In this document: one piece after another, positions 24,885 through 34,109 of the stretch
Position numbering within the stretch: the first letter of the stretch is position 1
How the letters are laid out: each line of letters opens with the position of its first letter
Assembly: GCA_051650305.1 (NCBI GenBank)
Contig: JBOFIT010000261.1
Coordinates: forward strand, 1-57,541
Direction of reading: 5' to 3'
DNA from: JBOFDK01 sp051650305
GTDB lineage: Bacteria; Bacillota; Clostridia; Lachnospirales; Cellulosilyticaceae
DNA length: 57,541 bases
Notes under the pieces: model-generated
The model's input: the letters and a program-made list of their open reading frames with translations, nothing else
Databases searched by the model: none
Told to the model about the DNA's origin: nothing
Program-made: the position numbers and the translations under genes

Positions 24885-24917
24885 TTTCTTCACCATCCTA
24901 TTTTATTCGCTTTTTCT

Positions 24918-24946
24918 ATTATACTAGGCATCTCATTGCCTTACAA
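24918..24946 (-). promoter_or_regulatory. Internal sigma-A promoter before dnaJ
   Basis: Minus strand: TTGTAA (24941-24946), 17-base spacer, perfect TATAAT (24918-24923), about 35 bases before the dnaJ ATG. The spacer contains an inverted repeat GGCA-N6-TGCC. Confidence 0.65.
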
Positions 24947-24969
24947 CTACCAACCTTCTGTCAACGAAC

Positions 24970-25006
24970 GAAACAGCCAAAGAGAAGACTACTCTTTGAC
25001 CGTTTC
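24970..25006 (-). repeat. 15-bp stem-loop between dnaK and dnaJ
   Basis: Minus strand: GAAACGGTCAAAGAG pairs with CTCTTTGGCTGTTTC (two G-T pairs) around a seven-base loop. No T run follows, so it is more likely an RNA processing, stability or attenuation element than a classic terminator. Confidence 0.7.
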
Positions 25007-25014
25007 CACTGTTG

Positions 25015-26853
25015 CTATTCTTCTTTGAAGTCAGCGTCAATCACATCATCGTTTGCAGATGACTGTCCTTGGCCACCCATATCTGCTGCGCCTTCTGGTG
25101 CTGCTTGACTATACATTTTTTCTGAAATGCTGTAGAACACTTGAGTTAATGCTTCTTTTGCATCTTTAAGTTCTTGTAATTCGCTATCTGTCATTGTTTC
25201 TACATTGATACGCTCATTAACTTCTTTAAGCTTTTGAAGACTTGCATCTACTTGTGCTTTATCAGCTGGATCTAATTTGTCTTCCATATCTTTAAGCATT
25301 TTTTCTGTTTGGAAAAGCATACTATCTGCTTCATTCTTTGTATCGATTGCTTCTTTACGCTTTTTGTCTTCTGCAGCGTATTTTTCAGCTTCTTCTACTG
25401 CTTTGTTGATTTCATCATCACTTAAGTTTGTGCTTGCAGTAATTGTGATGTGTTGCTCTTTACCTGTACCTAGGTCTTTCGCACCTACTTTTACAATACC
25501 GTTTGCATCGATATCGAATGATACTTCGATTTGTGGTACACCACGTTGTGCTGGCATGATACCATCTAATTTGAAGTTACCAAGTGTTTTGTTTTGGTTA
25601 GCCATTGGTCTTTCACCTTGAACAACGTGAATGTCTACTGCTGGTTGGTTATCTGCTGCTGTAGAGAATACTTGGCTTTTCTTTGTTGGGATTGTTGTGT
25701 TTCTTGGGATAAGAACAGTTGCTACACCGCCCATTGTTTCGATACCAAGTGAAAGTGGTGTTACGTCAAGAAGAAGGATGTCTCCAGCGCCTGCTTCTCC
25801 TGAAAGCTTACCACCTTGTACACCAGCTCCGATAGCTACACACTCATCTGGGTTGATACCTTTGAATGGTTCTTTACCTGTTACGCGTTTTACAGCATCT
25901 TGAACAGCTGGAATACGTGTAGATCCACCTACTAATAATACTTTATCAAGCTCGCCTGCATTAAGACCTGCATCACTTAAAGCATTTCTTACTGGTCCCA
26001 TTGTACGTTCTACAAGGTCAGATGTTAATTCATCGAATTTAGCTCTTGTAATTGTAATATCTAAGTTCTTACCTGATGCACAGATGAATGGGATAAGAAC
26101 GTTTGCTGTTGTTTTTGAAGAAAGCTCTTTTTTAGCTGTCTCAGCAGCTTCTCTTAAACGTTGCATTGACATGCTGTTTGTTGTTAAATCTTCGCCTTCT
26201 TGCTTTTTGAATTCTTCTACTAAGAAGTTGATAATTCTTTCATCGAAGTCATCTCCACCTAAGTGGTTGTCACCGCTTGTTGCAAGTACTTCGATAACAC
26301 CATCACCGATTTCGATGATTGATACGTCGAATGTACCACCCCCAAGGTCGTATACCATGATTTTTTGCTCTTGTTCGTTTTCAAGACCATATGCAAGTGC
26401 CGCTGCTGTAGGCTCGTTGATGATACGTTTCACATCAAGACCTGCGATACGACCAGCATCTTTTGTTGCTTGACGTTGGCTATCTGAGAAGTAAGCTGGT
26501 ACAGTGATTACTGCTTCTGTTACTGTCTCACCTAAGTAGCTTTCTGCATCTGCTTTAAGCTTTTGAAGTGTGATTGCTGAGATTTCTTGTGGTGAGTAAT
26601 CTTTACCATCGATTGATACACGGTGATTTGTACCCATGTGACGTTTGATTGAGCTGATTGTACGCTCATGGTTTGTAACTGCTTGACGTTTTGCTACATC
26701 CCCTACTAAACGCTCACCTGTTTTTGTGAAAGCTACAACTGAAGGTGTTGTACGTCCACCATCTGTATTTACGATAACAACTGGCTTGCCACCTTCCATT
26801 ACTGCTACACAAGAGTTTGTTGTTCCTAAGTCAATTCCTATTATTTTTCCCAT
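25015..26853 (-). CDS. dnaK: Chaperone protein DnaK (Hsp70)
   Basis: 612 aa. The ATPase domain has GIDLGTTNSCVAVMEG, VYDLGGGTFDVSI and VLLVGGSTRIPAVQ. The linker DILLLDVTPLSLGIETMGG leads into the substrate-binding beta domain and a helical lid. The C-terminal tail ends in the EEVD-like acidic DVIDADFKEE typical of bacterial DnaK. AGGAGG precedes the ATG. It is in the conserved hrcA-grpE-dnaK-dnaJ operon, with expression controlled by HrcA at the CIRCE element. Confidence 0.97.
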   Translation of the reverse strand: MGKIIGIDLGTTNSCVAVMEGGKPVVIVNTDGGRTTPSVVAFTKTGERLVGDVAKRQAVTNHERTISSIKRHMGTNHRVSIDGKDYSPQEISAITLQKLKADAESYLGETVTEAVITVPAYFSDSQRQATKDAGRIAGLDVKRIINEPTAAALAYGLENEQEQKIMVYDLGGGTFDVSIIEIGDGVIEVLATSGDNHLGGDDFDERIINFLVEEFKKQEGEDLTTNSMSMQRLREAAETAKKELSSKTTANVLIPFICASGKNLDITITRAKFDELTSDLVERTMGPVRNALSDAGLNAGELDKVLLVGGSTRIPAVQDAVKRVTGKEPFKGINPDECVAIGAGVQGGKLSGEAGAGDILLLDVTPLSLGIETMGGVATVLIPRNTTIPTKKSQVFSTAADNQPAVDIHVVQGERPMANQNKTLGNFKLDGIMPAQRGVPQIEVSFDIDANGIVKVGAKDLGTGKEQHITITASTNLSDDEINKAVEEAEKYAAEDKKRKEAIDTKNEADSMLFQTEKMLKDMEDKLDPADKAQVDASLQKLKEVNERINVETMTDSELQELKDAKEALTQVFYSISEKMYSQAAPEGAADMGGQGQSSANDDVIDADFKEE

Positions 26854-26911
26854 TTTAATTGCCTCCTAATCTTTCTTTGATTTCTCTATGATTATGTTGT
26901 TTGTTCTTTTT

Positions 26912-27460
26912 TTAGTTTGCTACTGTTACCATGCTGTAACGAATGACTTTATCTTTATGCATATAACCTTTTTGATGTACTTGTGCCACGACATTTTCAC
27001 CTAGTGTTTCATCTTGCACTTGCATGATGGCACTGTGTAATGTTGGGTCAAATGGTTGGCCTTCTGCTTCGATAGCTGTCACATTTACTTTTTCGAGGAT
27101 ACTTACAAGTTGCTTGTAAATCATTGATATCCCTTCAGCAAACTGCTTATCTTGGCATTCTTGGCCTAATGCACGTTCAAAGTTATCTACAATAGGAAGA
27201 AGTTCTGTAATCGTTGAACTTACACCTAAGTCATAAAGTCCTTCTTTTTCTTTTTGGCTACGTTTTCTAAAGTTATCAAACTCCGCCATCAGACGTTGTA
27301 AACGATCTAAGTACTCACTTGCCTTATCCGTTTCTTCTACAACCTCAGCAGGTGTTTCTTCAACGACTTCTTCCACTACTTCTTCAGTTGTCGCTTCTGT
27401 ATCTTCTACTGATTGTGCCTCATCTTGCATTTCTTCTAGTGTTTGTTTGTTTTCTTCCAT
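26912..27460 (-). CDS. grpE: Nucleotide exchange factor GrpE
   Basis: 182 aa. A Glu-rich, low-complexity N terminus (about 1-50) is followed by a long coiled coil (YLDRLQRLMAEFDNFRKRSQ) and the C-terminal beta domain containing FDPTLHSAIMQV. It releases ADP from DnaK. A GTG four codons upstream sits inside the ribosome site AGGGTGG, so the ATG at 27458-27460 is chosen. It lies 27 bases after hrcA. Confidence 0.95.
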   Translation of the reverse strand: MEENKQTLEEMQDEAQSVEDTEATTEEVVEEVVEETPAEVVEETDKASEYLDRLQRLMAEFDNFRKRSQKEKEGLYDLGVSSTITELLPIVDNFERALGQECQDKQFAEGISMIYKQLVSILEKVNVTAIEAEGQPFDPTLHSAIMQVQDETLGENVVAQVHQKGYMHKDKVIRYSMVTVAN

Positions 27461-27487
27461 GCAATCAACCACCCTTTCTTCTCTATG

Positions 27488-28522
27488 CTATAAATCATTC
27501 ACATCAATAAGCATATTTTTTATATGTCCTGATATATGTTCAAGGAGTGAAATCACTTGCCCATAATGCATACGCGTCGGACCTATGATACCTATGGTAC
27601 CTAAATTCATATCACCTATTTGATAATTTGTTGTAATAATACTACAATCCTTCATTTGTTCAATACCTGTCTCTTCGCCAATGCGAATGGTTACAGGATG
27701 ATTGGACTGTTGTTTTAATAAGCTCAATAAATATGGCTTTTGTTCTAATACTTCTAAGACTTTTTTAGCTTTTTCTACATCGTTAAATTCTTGGAAGTTT
27801 AAAATATTCATCATACCTTGTGTAAAAATACTCGGTATGTCTTCCATTTCTAACGTATCTACAATAGCATCTACAAGATCTTTTGTTATATCACCGTATT
27901 CAAACAGACGATTTTGTAAGCCTTTGGTTCTTTCAAGACTGATTTCACTGACAGATGCACCTTTTAAACTCTCATTAATGATGTTTGTGAGGACGCCACA
28001 TAAGTTCATATCCAGTACTTTTGTGGTGCGTAACACATGGTGTCTTACAATGTTCGCATCAGTAACAACCACCAATGCTACACTTCTCTCATCCACAGGC
28101 ACAAGTTGTAAGTGCTTAATCTTAGTTTGAGAAATCGTAGGCGTTGAAGCAATCGTCGCATACTGTGTCATCATAGAAATAAGCTTTGCGGTCTCTTCCA
28201 GTATCGAATCAATTTTATGAATCCGCTCTTTGAGCATGGACTCTACCAACTGATTCATATCAGGTGTAATGTCTGGACATTGCATGAGATTATCTACATA
28301 AAGCCTATAACCTTTATCTGAAGGAACGCGCCCTGCTGAGGTATGTGGCTGAACAATCAACCCTAAATCCTCTAAGTCTGCCATTTCATTACGAATGGTC
28401 GCAGAACTGACGCCTAAATCATACTTCTTAGAAATCGTGCGTGAGCCTACAGGGTCTCCTGTTTGAATATAGTCATGAATAATCGCTTGCAAGATGCGAA
28501 TCTTACGTTCGTTTATATCCAT
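27488..28522 (-). CDS. hrcA: Heat-inducible transcription repressor HrcA
   Basis: 344 aa repressor of class I heat-shock genes; it binds CIRCE and needs GroEL for activity. The N-terminal winged helix has GDPVGSRTISKKYDLGVSSATIRNEMADLEDLG and the segment QPHTSAGRVPSDKGYR. The rest is the GAF-like and inserted dimerisation domains. It is the first gene of the operon and a perfect CIRCE sits 22 bases before its start, so it represses itself. Confidence 0.96.
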   Translation of the reverse strand: MDINERKIRILQAIIHDYIQTGDPVGSRTISKKYDLGVSSATIRNEMADLEDLGLIVQPHTSAGRVPSDKGYRLYVDNLMQCPDITPDMNQLVESMLKERIHKIDSILEETAKLISMMTQYATIASTPTISQTKIKHLQLVPVDERSVALVVVTDANIVRHHVLRTTKVLDMNLCGVLTNIINESLKGASVSEISLERTKGLQNRLFEYGDITKDLVDAIVDTLEMEDIPSIFTQGMMNILNFQEFNDVEKAKKVLEVLEQKPYLLSLLKQQSNHPVTIRIGEETGIEQMKDCSIITTNYQIGDMNLGTIGIIGPTRMHYGQVISLLEHISGHIKNMLIDVNDL

Positions 28523-28543
28523 TCCATCACATCCTTAGACTTG

Positions 28544-28570
28544 TTAGCACTCACCAAACTCGAGTGCTAA
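28544..28570 (-). promoter_or_regulatory. CIRCE operator
   Basis: TTAGCACTC-N9-GAGTGCTAA, a perfect match to the HrcA operator. It is between the hrcA promoter and its start codon. Confidence 0.98.
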
Positions 28571-28580
28571 CTACATTTAA

Positions 28581-28609
28581 AAGATAGCATTATTTTTCAA
28601 AGATGTCAA
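28581..28609 (-). promoter_or_regulatory. Sigma-A promoter of the hrcA-grpE-dnaK operon
   Basis: Minus strand: TTGACA (28604-28609), 17-base spacer, TATCTT (28581-28586). CIRCE begins 10 bases after the -10, over the transcription start. Confidence 0.85.
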
Positions 28610-28647
28610 TACAATTTCCTAATAAACCATGCTATTTTTTATAAATT

Positions 28648-29778
28648 TTATAAGAAGGAAGCGAATACTTGATTAGACAACTCCACGCCTCTCTCTGTAA
28701 GGTATAAGCTATCATTAGCATATGCTAAAATTTTTTCTTTTATCCACTTGTCCAATGTGTCGCCATATATTTCAAACATATCACAGCCAAAGCGTGCTGC
28801 GAAGTCTTTTCCCTTCACGCCTTCCATCATGCGTAGCCCTAAAAACATAAATTCTTCCATTGCCATACGTTCTGTAATAAGTTCTTTTTCTACCACAAGT
28901 AGATCCACGTCTCCTTCTGATTTTAAGTAAGCTGCCATATCCGTTGTATTATGATAACGTACACCTTCCATATAAGAGTGGGCCCCAAGCCCTGCACCTA
29001 TATAAGATTCTTGTTGCCAATACAGTATATTATGCTTACATCTTTTTTCTTTTTTTGCCCAGTTGGAGATTTCATATTGCTCGTAGCCGTGGTCCTTCAG
29101 ATAGCTTTTCACATAGCTATACATCTCTCTTTCTTCATCTTCAGTAGGTAATACAAGTTCATTGTTTTCATAGCGTTCAAAAAACGTGGTTCCTTCTTCT
29201 ATAATCAAAGAGTAGGCAGAAAGATGGGGAATCTCTTTGGCCACTGCTTCTTGTAACGTTTCTTTCCAGTCTGCTACACTTTGGTTCGGTAGTCCAAACA
29301 TCAGGTCTGTATTGATGTTCGTCATACCAGCTTCTCTTAAGATGACTAATGTCTTTTCCCAATCTTCTTTTTGATGGATACGCCCGATGCTTTTAAGCAA
29401 CGTGTTTTGGCATGCTTGAAGCCCTATACTTACGCGGTTTACACCACTCTTTACCATGACTTCTGCATGGTCTTTTGTAACGGTTCCCGGATTTGCTTCA
29501 ATGGTCCATTCATAATTTTCTTCTAATACAAAGCTTTCTTTAATGGCTACACACAATTTTTGTAGCAAAAAAGGCGAAAGAACCGTTGGGGTTCCTCCGC
29601 CTATGAAAATGCTACTGATTGTGTGCGCCCCTGCTATGGTCTTGCCATAGTTTGCTAGTTCTTTTACTAATGCCTCTACATAGGCTTCTGTCTGATCCAT
29701 CTTCGGAAAAGATAAGAAGTCGCAGTAGTAGCATTTGGATTTACAAAAAGGTATATGCACATACAATCCTATTTTCAT
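28648..29778 (-). CDS. hemW: Radical SAM family heme chaperone HemW
   Basis: 376 aa. The radical SAM cluster CKSKCYYC (C12, C16, C19) is followed by FIGGGTPTVL, EANPGTVTKDH and RVSIGLQACQ, then the C-terminal HemW domain. It was long annotated as oxygen-independent coproporphyrinogen oxidase (HemN), but the extra N-terminal residues of HemN are missing, fitting the heme-delivery chaperone. It is located directly after lepA with only nine bases between, a common arrangement. Confidence 0.92.
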   Translation of the reverse strand: MKIGLYVHIPFCKSKCYYCDFLSFPKMDQTEAYVEALVKELANYGKTIAGAHTISSIFIGGGTPTVLSPFLLQKLCVAIKESFVLEENYEWTIEANPGTVTKDHAEVMVKSGVNRVSIGLQACQNTLLKSIGRIHQKEDWEKTLVILREAGMTNINTDLMFGLPNQSVADWKETLQEAVAKEIPHLSAYSLIIEEGTTFFERYENNELVLPTEDEEREMYSYVKSYLKDHGYEQYEISNWAKKEKRCKHNILYWQQESYIGAGLGAHSYMEGVRYHNTTDMAAYLKSEGDVDLLVVEKELITERMAMEEFMFLGLRMMEGVKGKDFAARFGCDMFEIYGDTLDKWIKEKILAYANDSLYLTERGVELSNQVFASFL

Positions 29779-29787
29779 TTTCTTCCT

Positions 29788-31599
29788 CTATTCATCAAGT
29801 TTTAAGATACTCATAAACGCTGCTTGTGGTACTTCTACGTTACCAACTTGGCGCATACGCTTCTTACCTTCTTTTTGTTTCTCAAGAAGTTTACGCTTAC
29901 GTGAAATATCCCCACCATAACATTTTGCAAGTACGTCTTTACGCATGGCACTGATGGTTTCACGTGCCACAATCTTGTTACCGATTGCTGCTTGGATTGG
30001 AATTTCAAATAAGTGTTTCGGTATTTCTTTTTTGAGTTTTTCTGCCATCTTACGTCCTTTTTCTGCTGCACTTGCTTCATGAACAATAAGTGATAAGGCA
30101 TCAACTACTTCTTTGTTTACAAGGATATCTAGCTTCACAAGCTTTGATTCCACATAACCATTGAACTCATAATCAAAGGATGCATAACCTCTTGTACGTG
30201 ACTTAAGGGCATCAAAGAAATCATAGATAATTTCATTAAGTGGTAAGTCATAAGTAAGTACTGCTCTTGTCGCTTCAAGGTATTCTGTACCATGGTACAT
30301 ACCACGACGTTCTTGACAAAGCTGCATAACGGCACCAATGTAATCCACTGGTACGATAATTTGTGCTTTAACAAGTGGTTCTTCCATGTATTTGATTTGA
30401 GATGGGTCTGGTAAGTTAGCTGGGTTTGATAACTCAATCATATTACCATCTGTTGTATGCACGCGGTAAATAACGTTTGGCGCTGTTGTTACAAGGTCTA
30501 AGTTGTACTCACGCTCTAGACGCTCTTGGATAATCTCCATATGAAGAAGTCCTAAGAAACCACATCTGAAACCAAAGCCTAATGCCACAGATGTCTCTGC
30601 TTCAAACACAAGGGCTGCATCATTTAATTGAAGTTTCTCTAAGCTATCACGTAAGTCGCCATACTTAGCACCATCTGCTGGATAAAGACCACAGTATACC
30701 ATTGGATTTACTTTTTTGTAACCTGGTAACGCTGAACTTGCAGGGTTGTTTGCATCAGTAACAGTATCCCCTACACGTGTGTCTTTTACGTTTTTGATGC
30801 TGGCTGTGATATAGCCTACTTCCCCAGCATTCAGTTCTTCTGTGGCACGGAATTGACCTGCACCGAAGTAACCTACTTCTACAACCTCGAACTCAGCTTT
30901 TGTCGCCATCATACGAATCTTCATGCCTTTTTTCACATGACCTTCTTTGATACGTGTGAAAATGATAACCCCTTTGTATGGGTCATAAAGTGAGTCAAAT
31001 ACAAGTGCTTGAAGTGGTGCATTGCAATCACCTTTTGGTGCTGGAATCACTTCTACTGCTTGCTTAAGAACTTGCTCAATATTAAGGCCATTTTTTGCTG
31101 AAATCATCGGTGCGTTGTGGGCTTCAAGGCCAATCACATCTTCGATTTGTTCTTTAACTGCTTCTGGGTTGGCACTTGGTAAATCAATCTTATTGATAAC
31201 TGGCATGATTTCAAGATCATGCTCTAATGCAAGGTACACGTTTGCAAGTGTCTGCGCTTCAATCCCTTGGGCTGCATCTACAATAAGAATCGCACCTTCG
31301 CACGCTGCTAAACTTCTAGATACCTCATAGTTGAAGTCGACGTGTCCCGGTGTATCAATCAGGTTGAAGATGTACTCTTCGCCATCTTCTGCTTTATATA
31401 CGAGACGTACTGCTTGAGATTTAATAGTAATCCCACGCTCACGTTCAAGATCCATATTATCTAATACTTGCTCTTGCATCTCTCGTTTTGTAAGGGTACC
31501 TGTCATTTGTATAATACGGTCTGCTAATGTACTTTTCCCATGGTCAATATGAGCAATGATACAAAAGTTTCTAATTTTTTCTTGTCTTGAAAGAGACAT
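29788..31599 (-). CDS. lepA: Elongation factor 4 (LepA)
   Basis: 603 aa translational GTPase implicated in ribosome back-translocation and initiation or 30S biogenesis. G motifs: AHIDHGKST (G1), DTPGHVD (G3), NKIDLP (G4) and SAKNG (G5). The unique C-terminal LepA domain runs from about 400 on, ending in RKRLLEKQKEGKKRMRQ. The frame opens upstream, but AAGGAGGGG precedes the ATG at 31597-31599. It is 65 bases after spoIIP. Confidence 0.96.
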   Translation of the reverse strand: MSLSRQEKIRNFCIIAHIDHGKSTLADRIIQMTGTLTKREMQEQVLDNMDLERERGITIKSQAVRLVYKAEDGEEYIFNLIDTPGHVDFNYEVSRSLAACEGAILIVDAAQGIEAQTLANVYLALEHDLEIMPVINKIDLPSANPEAVKEQIEDVIGLEAHNAPMISAKNGLNIEQVLKQAVEVIPAPKGDCNAPLQALVFDSLYDPYKGVIIFTRIKEGHVKKGMKIRMMATKAEFEVVEVGYFGAGQFRATEELNAGEVGYITASIKNVKDTRVGDTVTDANNPASSALPGYKKVNPMVYCGLYPADGAKYGDLRDSLEKLQLNDAALVFEAETSVALGFGFRCGFLGLLHMEIIQERLEREYNLDLVTTAPNVIYRVHTTDGNMIELSNPANLPDPSQIKYMEEPLVKAQIIVPVDYIGAVMQLCQERRGMYHGTEYLEATRAVLTYDLPLNEIIYDFFDALKSRTRGYASFDYEFNGYVESKLVKLDILVNKEVVDALSLIVHEASAAEKGRKMAEKLKKEIPKHLFEIPIQAAIGNKIVARETISAMRKDVLAKCYGGDISRKRKLLEKQKEGKKRMRQVGNVEVPQAAFMSILKLDE

Positions 31600-31664
31600 T
31601 TTGCCCCTCCTTAATCTTTTCTGTAGTTTATTCGTTTTATTATAGCATAGCCATTTATGTTGTA

Positions 31665-32876
31665 TCAATCCTTTTGAAGGACTTTAGCAATGATATCTGC
31701 AATGGGCTCTGCTGTACGTACGGCTTCTTCTAAAGTATTGGTATCTGCTCCCAACTCAATAAGAAGTGAGTTTGGAAGCATATGTAAACTATACCGATAA
31801 GGCTTAAGATAAATTTTACGGGTAAGCTGTGGATAGTATTTCATGGCTTCAATCTGTGCCTGTAAAGAAAAAGCAAGGTTGTCTTCTAGGTATGGATTTT
31901 CAAGGGTTTGCATCGGCACAGGCTCCCCTTGTGCATTGGTGGATTGACACATCCCATTGACAAACATAAACTTGGCAGCTGACTCCCCTTTGTAGTCCCC
32001 TACTAGCTTCACTGTTTTGTCTTTGAGACCATCTCGGTGCAAGTCTATGGCTATTTGGATGGATGGATTATTCTTGATAACACTTGAAATGACCGGTTCC
32101 ATCCGCTCATAGGCATTAGTCACACTCAGATTCGTATCACTTAGATAAAAACTATCTGTCACATGCAAGGTTTCGATGCCATACTTTTGCTCTAGTAGGT
32201 CATGAAGTGCATCACCTACTGCGGTAATGCCTTTATCTTCATCATTATAAGGGTCTTCTCCTGCATATTTTTCTTTACTATGTGTGTGGAAGATGAGTAT
32301 TTTAGGGCCTTCTTTACTTTCATCTATGGTAATTGGTTTTTCTGCTAAAGCTTTAAAATCCCATTGATTAAGCAATCCTTCATCAATGGTGAGTTTGCCA
32401 TCTCCACCCATATACATCTTACTTTTCAAGTAGGCTGGATCACTTAATTTACTTAAGTCAAACACCTGTTTTTGCGGTGTGGGAAAAGCGGGCTGGTACA
32501 CATTATCTTCTTCTAATGCAATCATCTGCTCTTCATCTGGTACACCAAAATAACCTGCTAGTTCTTCTTCATAAATGCCTAAGGCAATACTTTTATCTTT
32601 ATAATACGGTAGTGTCTGATAAAGAATGTGCATAGGATTAAAGAAATCTCCTACGGCATCTTGTAAGTGGGTCGTTACTACTTCTGTAGAAAGAACAGGT
32701 GACTTATAGGGCATAACCCACTGGCATGCAAATAAGCCACCTTGATCTTCTGTCCACTCCCCTAATACTCGGGTACTTTGCCAGCAAATGCCTAAAAAAA
32801 GCACCACGAGAAGCAGACTTATTTTATTTTGCAAAGTGAAGTGCCCTACTATAAAATGTGCTCTTGCTTTTTTCAT
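31665..32876 (-). CDS. spoIIP: Stage II sporulation protein P (cell-wall amidase/endopeptidase)
   Basis: 403 aa. An N-terminal transmembrane anchor (~17-35) is followed by a variable region and the SpoIIP catalytic domain: ILIFHTHSKEKY, AVGDALHDLLEQKYG, IAIDLHRDGL and SLLIELGADTNTLEEA. With SpoIID and SpoIIM it degrades septal peptidoglycan during engulfment. The ATG has GAGGGGGAG. It is downstream of gpr, the same pair as in B. subtilis, and upstream of lepA. Confidence 0.93.
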   Translation of the reverse strand: MKKARAHFIVGHFTLQNKISLLLVVLFLGICWQSTRVLGEWTEDQGGLFACQWVMPYKSPVLSTEVVTTHLQDAVGDFFNPMHILYQTLPYYKDKSIALGIYEEELAGYFGVPDEEQMIALEEDNVYQPAFPTPQKQVFDLSKLSDPAYLKSKMYMGGDGKLTIDEGLLNQWDFKALAEKPITIDESKEGPKILIFHTHSKEKYAGEDPYNDEDKGITAVGDALHDLLEQKYGIETLHVTDSFYLSDTNLSVTNAYERMEPVISSVIKNNPSIQIAIDLHRDGLKDKTVKLVGDYKGESAAKFMFVNGMCQSTNAQGEPVPMQTLENPYLEDNLAFSLQAQIEAMKYYPQLTRKIYLKPYRYSLHMLPNSLLIELGADTNTLEEAVRTAEPIADIIAKVLQKD

Positions 32877-32909
32877 GGTCTCCCCCTCTTTTGTAAAGCT
32901 TCTCTATCT

Positions 32910-32938
32910 ATTGTATAGGGGCTTGGTCTTTTTTATGA
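32910..32938 (-). promoter_or_regulatory. Weak candidate sigma-E promoter before spoIIP
   Basis: Minus strand: TCATAAA, 14-base spacer, TATACAAT (seven of eight bases of CATACAAT). It lies between gpr and spoIIP, where B. subtilis has a sigma-E promoter. The -35 match is poor. Confidence 0.35.
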
Positions 32939-32945
32939 CAGACTT

Positions 32946-33947
32946 TTAATAAACGTATTTGTTGATATCTTCAGAGTCAATCCCAGGATGCACAGCGATA
33001 TTAATACCATTAAATATAATTCTTCCCAAATAATCCATAATTTCATCAATATCTTTCGCTGTAATAAAAAGATTACCCATCTGAGGTACGAGAATGTCTT
33101 TAAACATTTCATATTTTTCTTGGTTACTGACATCTTTAAGCATTTTGTAGAAGGTTTGGTCTGGTGCACTTTGAAGCATGCCTTCTATAAGTTGATCCAG
33201 TGTATCATTCACAAGGGTTGCTGTGTCGATAACGGTTGGTACCCCTATGGCAATGACTGGACATCCGATATTTTCTTCATTTAATTGCTTACGTTTGTTG
33301 CCGATACCTGCGCCTGGTGAAATTCCTGTATCTGTAATTTGAATGGTTGCATTGATACGCTTGATATTTCTTGCAGCCAGTGCATCAATGGCAATAATAC
33401 AGTCTGGCTTTACTTGATTCACAACACCTTTTATGATTTCACTTGTTTCAATTCCCGTAAGACCCATAACCCCTGGTGTAAGGCTACTGAGCTCTCCTAC
33501 TGAGTCATCAATGGCATCTGGTACTTGAGACTTGATATGACGGGTTACAAGCACCTTACTGGATACATCTGGGCCAAGTCTGTCTGGTGTTGCTAAGCGA
33601 TTCCCAAGTCCGACAACCATCACATGAGGACTTTTTTTCTTTGGTAAAAGCTCGTGTATTTCTTTGGCTAAAATTTCTATAATGCATTTGTGGGCGTCTG
33701 GATCATTCTCTTTCATAGCTGGCGCTTCGATGGTGATGTAATGCCCAATGGGTTTTCCCATTGTTTCCATGCCTTTTTTGTCTTGAATGTGCACATAAGT
33801 GGTTATAATATCATATGAAGGATGCTTTGTCGTTTCAATAGCGACACCTTCAATTGAAGGCATATCTTGCCCTTCTTCTTTAAGTTGCATGCCTATTTCT
33901 AATGCCAAGTCCGTTCGTGGACTCCATGTAACCTCATTATTTTCCAT
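32946..33947 (-). CDS. gpr: Spore germination protease GPR
   Basis: 333 aa aspartic-type protease that degrades small acid-soluble spore proteins at germination. It is made as a zymogen; the N-terminal RTDLALEIGMQL resembles its self-processing site and the SASP-like cleavage motif. Family blocks: VVGLGNRLATPDRLGPDV, TGIETSEIIKGV, IAIDALAARN and DTGISPGAGIGNKRK. AAAGGATG precedes the ATG. It is divergent from rpsT and followed by spoIIP. Confidence 0.95.
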   Translation of the reverse strand: MENNEVTWSPRTDLALEIGMQLKEEGQDMPSIEGVAIETTKHPSYDIITTYVHIQDKKGMETMGKPIGHYITIEAPAMKENDPDAHKCIIEILAKEIHELLPKKKSPHVMVVGLGNRLATPDRLGPDVSSKVLVTRHIKSQVPDAIDDSVGELSSLTPGVMGLTGIETSEIIKGVVNQVKPDCIIAIDALAARNIKRINATIQITDTGISPGAGIGNKRKQLNEENIGCPVIAIGVPTVIDTATLVNDTLDQLIEGMLQSAPDQTFYKMLKDVSNQEKYEMFKDILVPQMGNLFITAKDIDEIMDYLGRIIFNGINIAVHPGIDSEDINKYVY

Positions 33948-33977
33948 AATTTCATCCTTTCCTTAACGTATCACAAG

Positions 33978-34006
33978 TATTTTTACCATTATTTTTAGTA
34001 CTATAC
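33978..34006 (-). promoter_or_regulatory. Candidate forespore (sigma-F/G) promoter of gpr
   Basis: Minus strand: GTATA (34002-34006), 14-base spacer, GGTAAAAATA (33978-33987), matching the sigma-F -10 form GGNNANANTR. The spacer is slightly short. It abuts the rpsT -35 on the other strand. Confidence 0.45.
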
Positions 34007-34007
34007 A

Positions 34008-34036
34008 TTGACTTGTCTGGAGAAATGCTATATAAT
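34008..34036 (+). promoter_or_regulatory. Sigma-A promoter of rpsT
   Basis: TTGACT (34008-34013), 17-base spacer, perfect TATAAT (34031-34036), then a ~70-base leader to the ATG at 34110. Confidence 0.88.
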
Positions 34037-34109
34037 AGTGAAATGTGTTTAACTAACCGTTCATAATTCCCCAAACCGTGTCTATAGAATATGAATGGAG
34101 GTGCCTACC

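Noticed and set aside
24970..25006. Rho-independent terminator after dnaK
   Set aside because: The stem is strong but no T run follows on the minus strand, so it is recorded as a hairpin only.
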